Below are positions 43,302-50,722 of a stretch of 64,000 bases of DNA, one piece after another. The stretch covers positions 60,591-124,590 of the forward strand of contig OMWZ01000002.1 in assembly GCA_900314855.1 (NCBI GenBank), read 5' to 3'. Origin of the DNA: an uncultured Selenomonadales bacterium. GTDB lineage: Bacteria > Bacillota > Negativicutes > Acidaminococcales > Acidaminococcaceae. Each line of letters opens with the position of its first letter. Position 1 is the first letter of the stretch. The notes beneath the pieces are model-generated. The model did not search any database. It saw only the letters and a list, made by a program, of their open reading frames with translations, and was not told the DNA's origin. A program made the position numbers and the translations under genes.

Positions 43302-44623
43302 CAGCGCCCACCTCCCTGTACAGCGCGGACGATGGCCGCGGCCTTGTCCATATCTTCCTTCGCGCACAACTCCGTGCAGCACCACAGGATTTCGTCGCCC
43401 GCCAGGGGCAGGCCGCCGAGGATGCCTTCCGCGTCGAGGGCCGCCAGGATCCGATCCGCGTCCCCGCCTTTGGTGACGAACTCATGGAAGAACTCGCCGG
43501 CGTACTTGCGCGCCAGGCCGGCCTTCTCCAGCTCCGCCTGCAAGTAGTGCGCCTTGGCGGTACACTGGCTGGCGACCTCTTGCAGTCCGTCCGGTCCGAC
43601 GGCGCTCAGGTAAGCCGCTGCCATCAGGGTACACAGGGACTGGTTCGTGCAAATGTTGGACGACGCTTTCTCGCGGCGGATGTGCTGCTCCCGGGCCTGC
43701 AGCGTCAACACGAAAGCCCGGTGTCCCGCCGCATCGTGGGTCTGTCCGACAATGCGCCCCGGCAGTTTGCGCATCATGGCCTGCGTCGCCGCCATATAGC
43801 CCACGTACGGACCGCCGAACGACAGGGGCAGGCCGAGGGGCTGTCCCTCGCCGACCGCCACGTCGGCACCGCATTCCCCGGGCGCGGCCAGCAGGGCCAG
43901 GGCTGTCGGGTTGCAGTTCATGACGAACTTCGCGCCCGCTCCATGGGCGATACCGCCCAAGGCCGCCGCCGGTTCAATCAGGCCGAAATAATTGGGCTGA
44001 TGCAGGATGAAGCACGCCGTTGTGTCTGTCAACGCCCGCTGCAGGGCCCCGGCGTCCGTAAGGCCGTCCTTGGCGGGCACCACAGTGACTTCGCGGCCGC
44101 TGCCGAAGCAGTACGTGCGCACCACTTCCAAGACCTGGGGCGCGACGGTAGCCGAAACGAGCACCTGCGTCCGTTTTCGGTCCACGCACATAGGAATGGC
44201 TTCCGCCGTCGCCGTGGCGCCGTCATACACGGACGCGTTGGCCACAGGCAGGGCGGTCAGTTCACAGATCATGGTCTGGAACTCGAAAATGGACTGCAGC
44301 ACGCCTTGGCTGATTTCCGGCTGGTAGGGGGTATAGGCCGTGATGAATTCCTCTTTCGCGGCCACGTTCCTGACGATGGCAGGGATATAGTGATGATACG
44401 CGCCAGCGCCGCGGAAGATGGTATCATATACCTTGTTCCGGCCTGCCAGGCGCCCCATCTCCTTCCGGACCTCCAGTTCGCTCTTTCCGGAAGGGATGGC
44501 CGGACCGTCCGGCAGCAGGACGCCGGACGGCACATCGGCATAGAGTTCCGCAAAACTGCCGTACCCCGCTTCCCGGAGCATGGCTTCCCGCTCGGCGCGG
44601 GTGTTCGGAATATAGGATCCCAT
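43301..44623 (-). CDS. gcvPA: Glycine dehydrogenase (decarboxylating) subunit 1
   Basis: A 440-residue N-terminal half of the split P-protein. It begins MGSYIPNTRAEREAML and contains FITAYTPYQPEISQGVLQ, a hallmark of GcvPA, and MSFGGPYVGY-like LSFGGPYVGYMA. It has no PLP lysine of its own; it completes the active site of GcvPB. It starts 2 nt after gcvH stops, with AAAGGAG upstream. Confidence 0.97.
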   Translation of the reverse strand: MGSYIPNTRAEREAMLREAGYGSFAELYADVPSGVLLPDGPAIPSGKSELEVRKEMGRLAGRNKVYDTIFRGAGAYHHYIPAIVRNVAAKEEFITAYTPYQPEISQGVLQSIFEFQTMICELTALPVANASVYDGATATAEAIPMCVDRKRTQVLVSATVAPQVLEVVRTYCFGSGREVTVVPAKDGLTDAGALQRALTDTTACFILHQPNYFGLIEPAAALGGIAHGAGAKFVMNCNPTALALLAAPGECGADVAVGEGQPLGLPLSFGGPYVGYMAATQAMMRKLPGRIVGQTHDAAGHRAFVLTLQAREQHIRREKASSNICTNQSLCTLMAAAYLSAVGPDGLQEVASQCTAKAHYLQAELEKAGLARKYAGEFFHEFVTKGGDADRILAALDAEGILGGLPLAGDEILWCCTELCAKEDMDKAAAIVRAVQGGGR

Positions 44624-44625
44624 GG

Positions 44626-45015
44626 TTACTGCTCCTTTGCCTTCTCCACTTCCACGAAAGCTTCATACGCCGCCGCGTCGAGCAGCTCGTCCGTATCGGT
44701 CACCTCGCGGACTTTGATAAACCAGGCTTCGTCCGGTTCGCTGTTGACCCGTTCCGGGTGGTCCAGCAAAGTTTCGTTGATTGCCGCCACCGTCCCTGTC
44801 ACGGGGCTGATGATGTCCGACACGGCCTTGACGGATTCCACGTCGCCCAGCGGTTCCCCCGCCGTGACGGCATCCCCTTCCATAGGCAGATTGACGAAAA
44901 CCAGGGCTCCCAGCTGTTCCTGGGCGTAGTCCGTGATTCCCACGACAGCCGTATCGTCTTCCGTCTTTACCCATTCATGCGTTTTCGTGTACTTCCGGTC
45001 CGTTGCGTATGCCAT
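44626..45015 (-). CDS. gcvH: Glycine cleavage system H protein
   Basis: A 129-residue lipoyl carrier. The lipoylated lysine is in GDVESVKAVSDI (near residue 63). HEWV near the N-terminus and NEPDEAWF-like SEPDEAWFIKV are conserved. It shuttles the aminomethyl group between P, T and L proteins. Small and complete. Confidence 0.97.
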   Translation of the reverse strand: MAYATDRKYTKTHEWVKTEDDTAVVGITDYAQEQLGALVFVNLPMEGDAVTAGEPLGDVESVKAVSDIISPVTGTVAAINETLLDHPERVNSEPDEAWFIKVREVTDTDELLDAAAYEAFVEVEKAKEQ

Positions 45016-45037
45016 GCTGTTTCCTCCTTACCTTCCC

Positions 45038-46123
45038 TCATTTTTTTCTCGTGTAAAACGGCAGCGGTTCTGTCTCGACTGTCACACGGCGGCCGCGCAC
45101 ATCGGCTTCCAACGGCGTTCCCACCGCGGCATAGTCCCGGTCGACCAGCGCCATGGCAATGGGACGTTTCACATAGGGGCAGTATGTCCCCGACGTGGTC
45201 TGTCCCACCAGCTTCTCCCCGGCCCAGACGTCCATGTGCTCCCGCACGATGCCGCGGCCCGTCACTTTCAGGCCCACGCGCACCCGCCGCGGTTCCCCCG
45301 CCGCCACCAGGGCCGCCTTGCCGATAAAGTCGGGTTTCGCCAATTTCACAAATCGATCCAGGCCGGCTTCCAACGGCGTAATGTCGTCGGACATCTCCTG
45401 TCCGTACAGGGGCATGGCGGCTTCCATGCGCAGCGTATCCCTGGCGCCCAGGCCGCAGGGCTGGATACCATACGGACGGCCCGTTTCCAGAAGCAGGTTC
45501 CAGATCTTTTCCGCGTCCGGCACGGCGAAATACAGCTCAAACCCGTCTTCGCCCGTATATCCCGTGCGCGAAACCAGCGTATCCGTCCCCTGCAGGTCCA
45601 CATGGAACTTCGCCGTATAGGGCTTCTTCGGAATCGCTCCGTCCGAAAGCAGCCGGCGCAGCACTTCCTCCGCCTTTGGCCCCTGCAGGGCCAGCTGGAT
45701 GTACTGGTCCGACACGTCCGCCAACTGGCAGTCCCCCTGGACGTGGCCCTGCATCCAGGCGTAATCCTTGTCCTTCGTCGCGGCGTTAACCACGACGAAG
45801 TAGTCCTCGTCGGCCACCTTGTAGACGATGAGGTCATCCACAATGCCGCCCTTGTCGTTACACATAGGGCTGTAGCGGGCCGAGCCGGTCTTCAGCGACG
45901 TGTAATCGTTCGTCAGTACCCGGTTCAGGAAGGCCAGGGCATCTTTGCCTTTGCAGGTGATTTCGCCCATGTGGGACACGTCGAAAAGACCGACAGCCGT
46001 GCGGACCGCCATATGCTCCTCCAGGATTCCCTGAAACTGGACCGGCAGCAAATAGCCGCCGAATGAGATGATTTTGCCGCCATACTTGCCATAGACATCG
46101 TACAGCGGTGTCTTTTTCCCCAT
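45038..46123 (-). CDS. gcvT: Glycine cleavage system T protein (aminomethyltransferase)
   Basis: A 361-residue folate-dependent enzyme that releases ammonia and forms methylene-tetrahydrofolate. Readable: SFGGYLLPVQF, VGLFDVSHMGE (Asp), SRTGYTGEDGFELY and CGLGARDTLRMEAAMPLYG, which carry the folate and catalytic contacts. The ATG at 46123 has GAGGAGGGG upstream. First gene of the operon after the glycine riboswitch. Confidence 0.97.
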   Translation of the reverse strand: MGKKTPLYDVYGKYGGKIISFGGYLLPVQFQGILEEHMAVRTAVGLFDVSHMGEITCKGKDALAFLNRVLTNDYTSLKTGSARYSPMCNDKGGIVDDLIVYKVADEDYFVVVNAATKDKDYAWMQGHVQGDCQLADVSDQYIQLALQGPKAEEVLRRLLSDGAIPKKPYTAKFHVDLQGTDTLVSRTGYTGEDGFELYFAVPDAEKIWNLLLETGRPYGIQPCGLGARDTLRMEAAMPLYGQEMSDDITPLEAGLDRFVKLAKPDFIGKAALVAAGEPRRVRVGLKVTGRGIVREHMDVWAGEKLVGQTTSGTYCPYVKRPIAMALVDRDYAAVGTPLEADVRGRRVTVETEPLPFYTRKK

Positions 46124-46166
46124 AAAGGTTCCCCTCCTCTCACAACGCAGCAAAACACGACAGATA

Positions 46167-46202
46167 AAACAAAAAGCGTGGAAAACATGATGTTTTCCAC
46201 GC
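46167..46202 (-). terminator. Terminator of the glycine riboswitch
   Basis: The perfect stem GCGTGGAAAACA/TGTTTTCCACGC (46176-46202) with a 3-nt loop is followed on the minus strand by TTTTTGTTTT. It ends 44 nt before gcvT and is placed to be overridden when glycine binds, as in typical ON switches. Confidence 0.85.
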
Positions 46203-46246
46203 CTCTGTCTACGAAGATTTCCCGGACAAAGCCGGAGAATGGGATA

Positions 46247-46335
46247 TCCAGAGTTTCGTCCGGATCCGGTCCTGAAACCTGAGAGTTTACGCGATTACCC
46301 CTTCGGCGCCGCCAAGCGGCTCTCCCGGATCCTTC
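46247..46335 (-). promoter_or_regulatory. Glycine riboswitch (one aptamer visible)
   Basis: On the minus strand: GGATCCGGGAGAGCC, then GCCGAAGGGGTAA, then AAACTCTCAGG and GGACGAAACTCTGGA, the conserved core of a glycine aptamer. Only one full aptamer is visible rather than the more common tandem pair. The remaining sequence (46203-46246) forms a small hairpin before the terminator. Gene context (gcv operon) agrees. Confidence 0.88.
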
Positions 46336-46369
46336 ATGCGAACTATGAAGTTCTGGCTTCTATGACCGC

Positions 46370-46398
46370 ATTATAACAGGGAACACGGAAGAGGGCAA
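46370..46398 (-). promoter_or_regulatory. Promoter of the gcv operon
   Basis: On the minus strand TTGCCC (46393-46398) and TATAAT (46370-46375) are 17 bp apart with a TGT extension. Confidence 0.7.
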
Positions 46399-46504
46399 AC
46401 AAAACGCAGCGGAGCCGGAAAAGCCAGGATTCATTGTATCATTTGTTACAGTGCATCGGGGCCAGTCCTTCCGCGGGTCCTGTGACGCCCGCTTCCTTCC
46501 TGCC

Positions 46505-47314
46505 TTATCTGCGGCCGTACCGACGCCGGCGCAGGGCTTCAAAGAGGAGGACGCCTGCCGCCATGGCGACGTTCATGGATTCGGCCCGGCCCGCCATGGG
46601 GATAAAAATCCGTTCTTCCGCCGCCTGCTGCAGGGCCGGCGCCACGCCGTTGGCCTCATTGCCCAAAATAAAGGCGTCCCGGCCCGGCAGTTCCGTCTTG
46701 TACAAGTCCCGGGCGCCGTCGAGGCACGTGGCAACCGTATGGTAGCCTTCCCGGGCGCACCAGGACAGGACTTCTTCCGCGGCCAGGTGCTGCACCAGCG
46801 GCAGGTGAAACAGGGACCCCATGGTGGCCCGCACCACTTTAGGACTGTAGGCGTCCACGCAGCCTTCGAGGAGCAGGACGGCCAGCGCGCCGGCCGCGTC
46901 GGCCGTGCGGATGATGGTCCCCAGGTTGCCCGGGTCCTGGATGCGGTCCAGGATGACGACGGGCGCTTCGGGATCCTCCGGGCCGGGACGCAGGTCCGCT
47001 AGGCCGGTTCGAGGCATGGCGGCTACGGCCAACACGCCCTGGGGGGTCTTGGTATCACTCAGACGAGTCATGACCTTCCCGTCGACGCGGTACAGGCGAG
47101 TCCCCTGGGACGCCGCCTTGTCCAGCCAGTCGCCCAGGCATTCCGCCTCATCCTCGGTTACAAAAAGGCTTTCCACCCGTCCATAGGCGATGGCCTCGCG
47201 GACGGCCCGCAGGCCTTCGGCGACGAAAGTGCCCGTCTCCGTCCGGAATTTTTTGTTTTTCAGGTTGGCCGCAGCTTTGACCTGCGGGTTGTTCACGCTC
47301 GTAATGGATTCCAT
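46505..47314 (-). CDS. TrmH/SpoU-family RNA 2'-O-methyltransferase
   Basis: A 269-residue SPOUT methyltransferase. The N-terminal substrate domain (SVNNPQVKAAANL..., FVAEGLRAVREAI) is followed by motif 1 QDPGNLGTIIRTADA, motif 2 FILGNEANGV and motif 3 IPMAGRAESMNVAMAAG, which form the knotted SAM site. It is of the class often annotated as a 23S rRNA (guanosine-2'-O-) methyltransferase near rplT. ATG 47314 follows GGGGAGGGGG. It comes 94 nt after rplT and may belong to the infC transcript. Confidence 0.92.
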   Translation of the reverse strand: MESITSVNNPQVKAAANLKNKKFRTETGTFVAEGLRAVREAIAYGRVESLFVTEDEAECLGDWLDKAASQGTRLYRVDGKVMTRLSDTKTPQGVLAVAAMPRTGLADLRPGPEDPEAPVVILDRIQDPGNLGTIIRTADAAGALAVLLLEGCVDAYSPKVVRATMGSLFHLPLVQHLAAEEVLSWCAREGYHTVATCLDGARDLYKTELPGRDAFILGNEANGVAPALQQAAEERIFIPMAGRAESMNVAMAAGVLLFEALRRRRYGRR

Positions 47315-47408
47315 GGTTCCCCCTCCCCTGCCGGTCCCGTGTCCGGCACAGGATACAAAAAGAACCCGAACGCGCGGTCCGGGTTCACACAGTGCGGTTT
47401 TTCCTGGA

Positions 47409-47762
47409 TTACAGGGCAGCCTTGGCGGTTTCCACCAGTTTGGCGAAAGCAGCTGCATCGTTGATGGCCATATCGGCCAGCACTTTGCGGTTCAACTCGA
47501 TGCCGGCTTTGGTCAGGCCATTGATGAAACGGCTGTAGGACAGGCCATTGGCGCGGGTCGCGGCGTTGATACGGGCAATCCACAGGTTGCGGAACTCGCG
47601 CTTCTTGGCACGGCGGTCACGACGGGCATACATGAGGCCCTTCATGACGGTCTCGTTGGCCTTCTTGAACTGCAGATGCTTTGCTCCGCGGTAGCCCTTG
47701 GCCAGTTTCAAAATATGTTTATGACGGCGATGTGCAGTAACGCCAACTTTAATTCTAGTCAT
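47409..47762 (-). CDS. rplT: 50S ribosomal protein L20
   Basis: A 117-residue L20. The start [15 protein letters not shown] and the segment [24 protein letters not shown] are diagnostic. It binds 23S rRNA early in assembly and in Firmicutes also binds the operon leader. Complete. Confidence 0.98.
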   Translation of the reverse strand: MTRIKVGVTAHRRHKHILKLAKGYRGAKHLQFKKANETVMKGLMYARRDRRAKKREFRNLWIARINAATRANGLSYSRFINGLTKAGIELNRKVLADMAINDAAAFAKLVETAKAAL

Positions 47763-47796
47763 GTTCTAAATCTCCTCTCTGTTTCACTCGTAAGTC

Positions 47797-47994
47797 TTAC
47801 GCGTAAGGCAACATCTTGCAGACGTGCTCGTGATCGGTCTTGTGGACCAACGCGGCCTTGCGCAGGTTTCTCTTACGGGTCGGGGATTTATGTTCCAGGA
47901 TGTGGCTGCGGAACGCATGGCCACGTTTGAATTCTCCGGTACCGGTTACTTTGAAGCGTTTGGCAGCGCTTCTGCGGGTTTTCATCTTAGGCAT
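47797..47994 (-). CDS. rpmI: 50S ribosomal protein L35
   Basis: A 65-residue L35: [20 protein letters not shown] and [14 protein letters not shown] are invariant. The ATG at 47994 is preceded by GAGGAGG; an upstream TTG is not needed. It sits between infC and rplT in the standard order. Confidence 0.98.
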   Translation of the reverse strand: MPKMKTRRSAAKRFKVTGTGEFKRGHAFRSHILEHKSPTRKRNLRKAALVHKTDHEHVCKMLPYA

Positions 47995-48024
47995 TGTCAA
48001 TTCCTCCTCAGGTTTTTGCTTGGC

Positions 48025-48540
48025 TTATTTTTGCTTGGGCGCCACGACCATAGTCATGTTGCGGCCCTCGATTTTCGGCTTCTTTTCCACCACAGCCGTG
48101 TCCCCGAGCTGGGCGGCCATCTTGTCGAGCAGTACCTCTCCCAGTTCCGGATGGCTCATTTCGCGGCCACGGAACATAATCGTTACCTTGACCTTGTTGC
48201 CGTCTGCCAGGAAGCGGACTGCGTTCTTGAACTTAACGTCAAAGTCATGGTCTTCAATACCGGGGCGCAGCTTGACTTCTTTGATTTCAAAGACTTTCTG
48301 TTTTTTCCGGGCTTCTTTTTCCCGTTTCTGCTGCTCGTAGCGATATTTGCCATAATCCAATATCTTGCACACCGGCGGGCGTGCCTGCGGAGAGATTTCC
48401 ACCAGGTCCAGGTGGTGTTCCTCGGCGATACGGACGGCGTCGCGCGTGGCCATAATGCCCAGCTGCTGCCCGTTCTCGTCGATGACGCGGACTTCCCTCA
48501 CGCGGATATCGTCATTGATACGCAAGTCTCCTCTGCTAAT
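48025..48540 (-). CDS. infC: Translation initiation factor IF-3, AUU start
   Basis: A 171-residue IF-3 when started at ATT (48538-48540). The first residues would be ISRGDLRINDDIRVREVR, which aligns with the usual IF-3 N-terminus (ISKxxRINExIRxREVR). GGAGGTGA lies 7 nt upstream of this ATT. The downstream TTG at 48525 is weaker: its AGAGGAG lies inside the coding part. AUU starts of infC are established in several bacteria, where IF-3 discriminates against them and so represses itself. Body motifs DLVEISPQARPPVCKILDYGKY and KVTIMFRGREMSHPELG are complete. Confidence 0.95.
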   Translation of the reverse strand: MSRGDLRINDDIRVREVRVIDENGQQLGIMATRDAVRIAEEHHLDLVEISPQARPPVCKILDYGKYRYEQQKREKEARKKQKVFEIKEVKLRPGIEDHDFDVKFKNAVRFLADGNKVKVTIMFRGREMSHPELGEVLLDKMAAQLGDTAVVEKKPKIEGRNMTMVVAPKQK

Positions 48541-48621
48541 AGCGGTTCACCTCCAAATTCCCGCGGTCCGAAAACGGGCCTTGCCCGTCCGGACTGCTAA
48601 TTCCTGTAACAAAACAGGGAC

Positions 48622-48728
48622 ATGAAAAACGCGGATGGAATCCTCCACCCGCGTAAAAAATCTGCATGATTCAACCCTGTCGAGCGAGGCCGCAAGGTGA
48701 GAAGCGGATGGCTTCTGCTTTGTTACTC
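48622..48728 (-). promoter_or_regulatory. L20-type leader of infC-rpmI-rplT with terminator
   Basis: On the minus strand the leader reads AGCAGAAGCCATCCGCTTCTCACC, whose CGCTTCTCACC core resembles the Firmicutes L20 leader. A terminator follows: ACGCGGATGGAA (48629-48640) pairs with TCCACCCGCGT (48644-48654), then TTTTTC. In the known system excess L20 binds the leader and causes premature termination. Assignment is by sequence pattern. Confidence 0.75.
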
Positions 48729-48732
48729 GAAT

Positions 48733-48761
48733 AGATTACCACAGAAGCGTTCCTTTGTCAA
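48733..48761 (-). promoter_or_regulatory. Promoter of infC operon
   Basis: On the minus strand TTGACA (48756-48761) and TAATCT (48733-48738) are 17 bp apart with TGG before the -10. Confidence 0.75.
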
Positions 48762-48829
48762 CGGATAAATTCCCGTTTTCCGCCGGAGCAAGAGACATCC
48801 CACGCCTTTCACTTATTAGTATTAAATTC

Positions 48830-48859
48830 TTGTAGTATTTTTATATTATATGATATAAT
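48830..48859 (+). promoter_or_regulatory. Promoter of the 48952 gene
   Basis: TTGTAG (48830-48835) and TATAAT (48854-48859) are 18 bp apart in an AT-rich patch, with a TGA extension before the -10. Confidence 0.6.
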
Positions 48860-48951
48860 ATATTCGAAATCAAGGTTCCACGGCCGGGCCCTGACAAGGC
48901 AAAACCCGGCTTCCCGCAAGGGACGTACGAAACAGAAAGGCAGGCACTACC

Positions 48952-49341
48952 ATGAGCGGACGTAGAATCACCTATCAAAACGAGTTGCACATCATGATCG
49001 ATGACTACTTGAGCCAGTCCCTGGAGGCGGAACTGGGCCGGAACATTCCCGCCTTGACCGAAGCCGAGGCGGAAGAACGGCGCCAGTGGGTACGGCAGGT
49101 CCTGGAAGGCCGCAAGACTTGTGACATTCCGTCGGCCCAGGTCCTGCACAATGTCCTGGAAGTATGGCGGGCCTGCCGGCCTTCAATCTACCGGGATCTG
49201 AAGCGGAAAGAAGCCATGCCGCTCCTGGCGGAAAAGCGGTTGCAGGAAATGTATGCTCGCAAGGGCAAACTCCCCTACAACCGGGACACGACGGATATGT
49301 ACGCCACCGTGGGGGCGGAAGATCCCCTAACGGACTACTGA
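48952..49341 (+). CDS. Conserved-looking hypothetical protein, 129 residues
   Basis: A small hydrophilic protein, mostly helical by composition, that I do not recognise. Distinct segments: ITYQNELHIMIDDYLSQSL (N-terminal helix), EAEAEERRQWVRQVL and RACRPSIYRDLKRKE. Three Cys/His-poor regions and no signal peptide suggest a cytosolic protein. It is monocistronic with its own promoter and a terminator at 49354-49396. The ATG at 48952 is preceded by GAAAGGCAGG, a modest RBS. A DNA- or RNA-binding role is possible from its basic C-terminal half, but is only a guess. Confidence 0.7.
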   Translation: MSGRRITYQNELHIMIDDYLSQSLEAELGRNIPALTEAEAEERRQWVRQVLEGRKTCDIPSAQVLHNVLEVWRACRPSIYRDLKRKEAMPLLAEKRLQEMYARKGKLPYNRDTTDMYATVGAEDPLTDY

Positions 49342-49353
49342 CGGACAAACGAC

Positions 49354-49396
49354 AAGGCTGTGGAGGAAGGAACCTTTCCCCACAGCCGTTTTGTTT
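49354..49396 (+). terminator. Terminator after the 48952 gene
   Basis: GGCTGTGGAGGAAGG (49356-49370) and CCTTTCCCCACAGCC (49373-49387) pair imperfectly and are followed by GTTTTGTTTT. Confidence 0.75.
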
Positions 49397-49437
49397 TGGT
49401 TATTTGCACTTTTTTCGAGGGCCAACGCATAAACCGC

Positions 49438-49472
49438 AGGACAGTTCCCCGGGATGCCCCGGGGAGTGTCCT
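49438..49472 (-). terminator. Hairpin downstream of meaB
   Basis: AGGACAGTTCCCCGGG (49438-49453) and CCCGGGGAGTGTCCT (49458-49472) form a long GC-rich stem just past the meaB stop. The tail on the minus strand is GCGGTTTATG, so the U-tract is poor. Confidence 0.5.
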
Positions 49473-49478
49473 TGGCGT

Positions 49479-50654
49479 TTAGGTTGCCCCTTCCCGATGT
49501 TTCAGGGACGCGCGGTCCATATCGAAGCAACGGATCAATTCCGTCACTGCCTGCGACGGCGAAACGAGCCCGTTGACGACAGAGTGTTCCACCAGCGGGA
49601 TACGGCCGCGGACCATGGGATCGTTGAAGAATAAATTGTGCAGATGCTCGTCGATCATGCTGTGGACCCACGAAAGGACTTGTGCTTTTCTCCTTTTTTC
49701 AAAGGCGCCCGAAGCTTTCGTCGTTTTTTCGAACTTGCGCATGACGGCCCACAATTCCGGAAGGCCTGCCTGGGTCAAGGCGGAGCATTTGTACGCGTGG
49801 GTTTTCCACCCTTCCGTCGCCGGACGAATGAATTCCACCATCCGCTCGTACTCGCCCTGGGCTACGGTGGCACGGGTCAGATTGTCCCCGTCGGCCTTGT
49901 TGACCACAATGGCATCGGCCAGTTCCATAATCCCCTTTTTGATCCCCTGCAAATCATCCCCCGCCCCGGTCAGGACGAGGAGCATGAAGAAATCGACCAT
50001 GTTGCGGACCGTCGTTTCCGACTGTCCGACGCCGACCGTTTCGACAAGGATGACATCATATCCTGCCGCTTCGCACAGCATCATCGTTTCTCGGCTTTTC
50101 CTGGCGACCCCGCCCAGGGTTCCCTGGGAAGGGGACGGCCGGATGAAGCAGTTTGGTTCCCGCGACAAGTTCTGCATTCGCGTCTTATCCCCCAAAATGG
50201 AACCGCCTGTCAAGGGACTCGTCGGATCGACAGCCAGAACGGCCACATGATACCCCATGTGGCACAATAATTGTCCGAAGGCTTCAATAAATGTACTTTT
50301 CCCGGCACCGGGAACACCTGTAATCCCAATCCGCAGCGCCCTCCCGGTCTGGGGGAGCAATCCCTGGAGTACCCGCTGCGCCTTGTCAAAATCTTTGGGC
50401 GCATTGCTTTCAATCAAGGTAATGGCCTTGGAAAGCAGGACACGACTCCCTTCGCTGATACCGCGGACCAACTCGTCGACAGAAGGTTTTTTCCGCAGGG
50501 GAACCTTGATGACGGCCTCCTCGTTGTAAGTCTTGATTTCCGAGTTGGCGTTGACCGTGGAGTCGATTCCGCCCATGACGGAGCAGGCGAACTGATCGTT
50601 TTTTTCCAAAGGCACCCAGCTGGGATGCAGATCGGATTTTGGTACTTCCGGCAT
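49479..50654 (-). CDS. meaB: MeaB/ArgK-type GTPase, chaperone of methylmalonyl-CoA mutase
   Basis: A 391-residue G3E-type GTPase. Walker A is GITGVPGAGKSTFIEA, then AVDPTSPLTGGSILGDKTRM, PSPSQGTLGGVARKSRE, ILVETVGVGQSE and VVNKADGDN (G4). The family guards cofactor loading and reactivation of mutase. Relative to typical members (about 330 residues) it has an N-terminal extension of roughly 55-60 residues of unknown role. It is the third gene of the mutA-mutB-meaB operon, 68 nt after mutB. The RBS at 50654 is weak. Confidence 0.92.
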   Translation of the reverse strand: MPEVPKSDLHPSWVPLEKNDQFACSVMGGIDSTVNANSEIKTYNEEAVIKVPLRKKPSVDELVRGISEGSRVLLSKAITLIESNAPKDFDKAQRVLQGLLPQTGRALRIGITGVPGAGKSTFIEAFGQLLCHMGYHVAVLAVDPTSPLTGGSILGDKTRMQNLSREPNCFIRPSPSQGTLGGVARKSRETMMLCEAAGYDVILVETVGVGQSETTVRNMVDFFMLLVLTGAGDDLQGIKKGIMELADAIVVNKADGDNLTRATVAQGEYERMVEFIRPATEGWKTHAYKCSALTQAGLPELWAVMRKFEKTTKASGAFEKRRKAQVLSWVHSMIDEHLHNLFFNDPMVRGRIPLVEHSVVNGLVSPSQAVTELIRCFDMDRASLKHREGAT

Positions 50655-50722
50655 AACTATCCACTCACTTTCTGGGGAGGACGCGGGCGGCCCGGCAGTC
50701 GCCGGGCACCCGTGCCTGCTTC

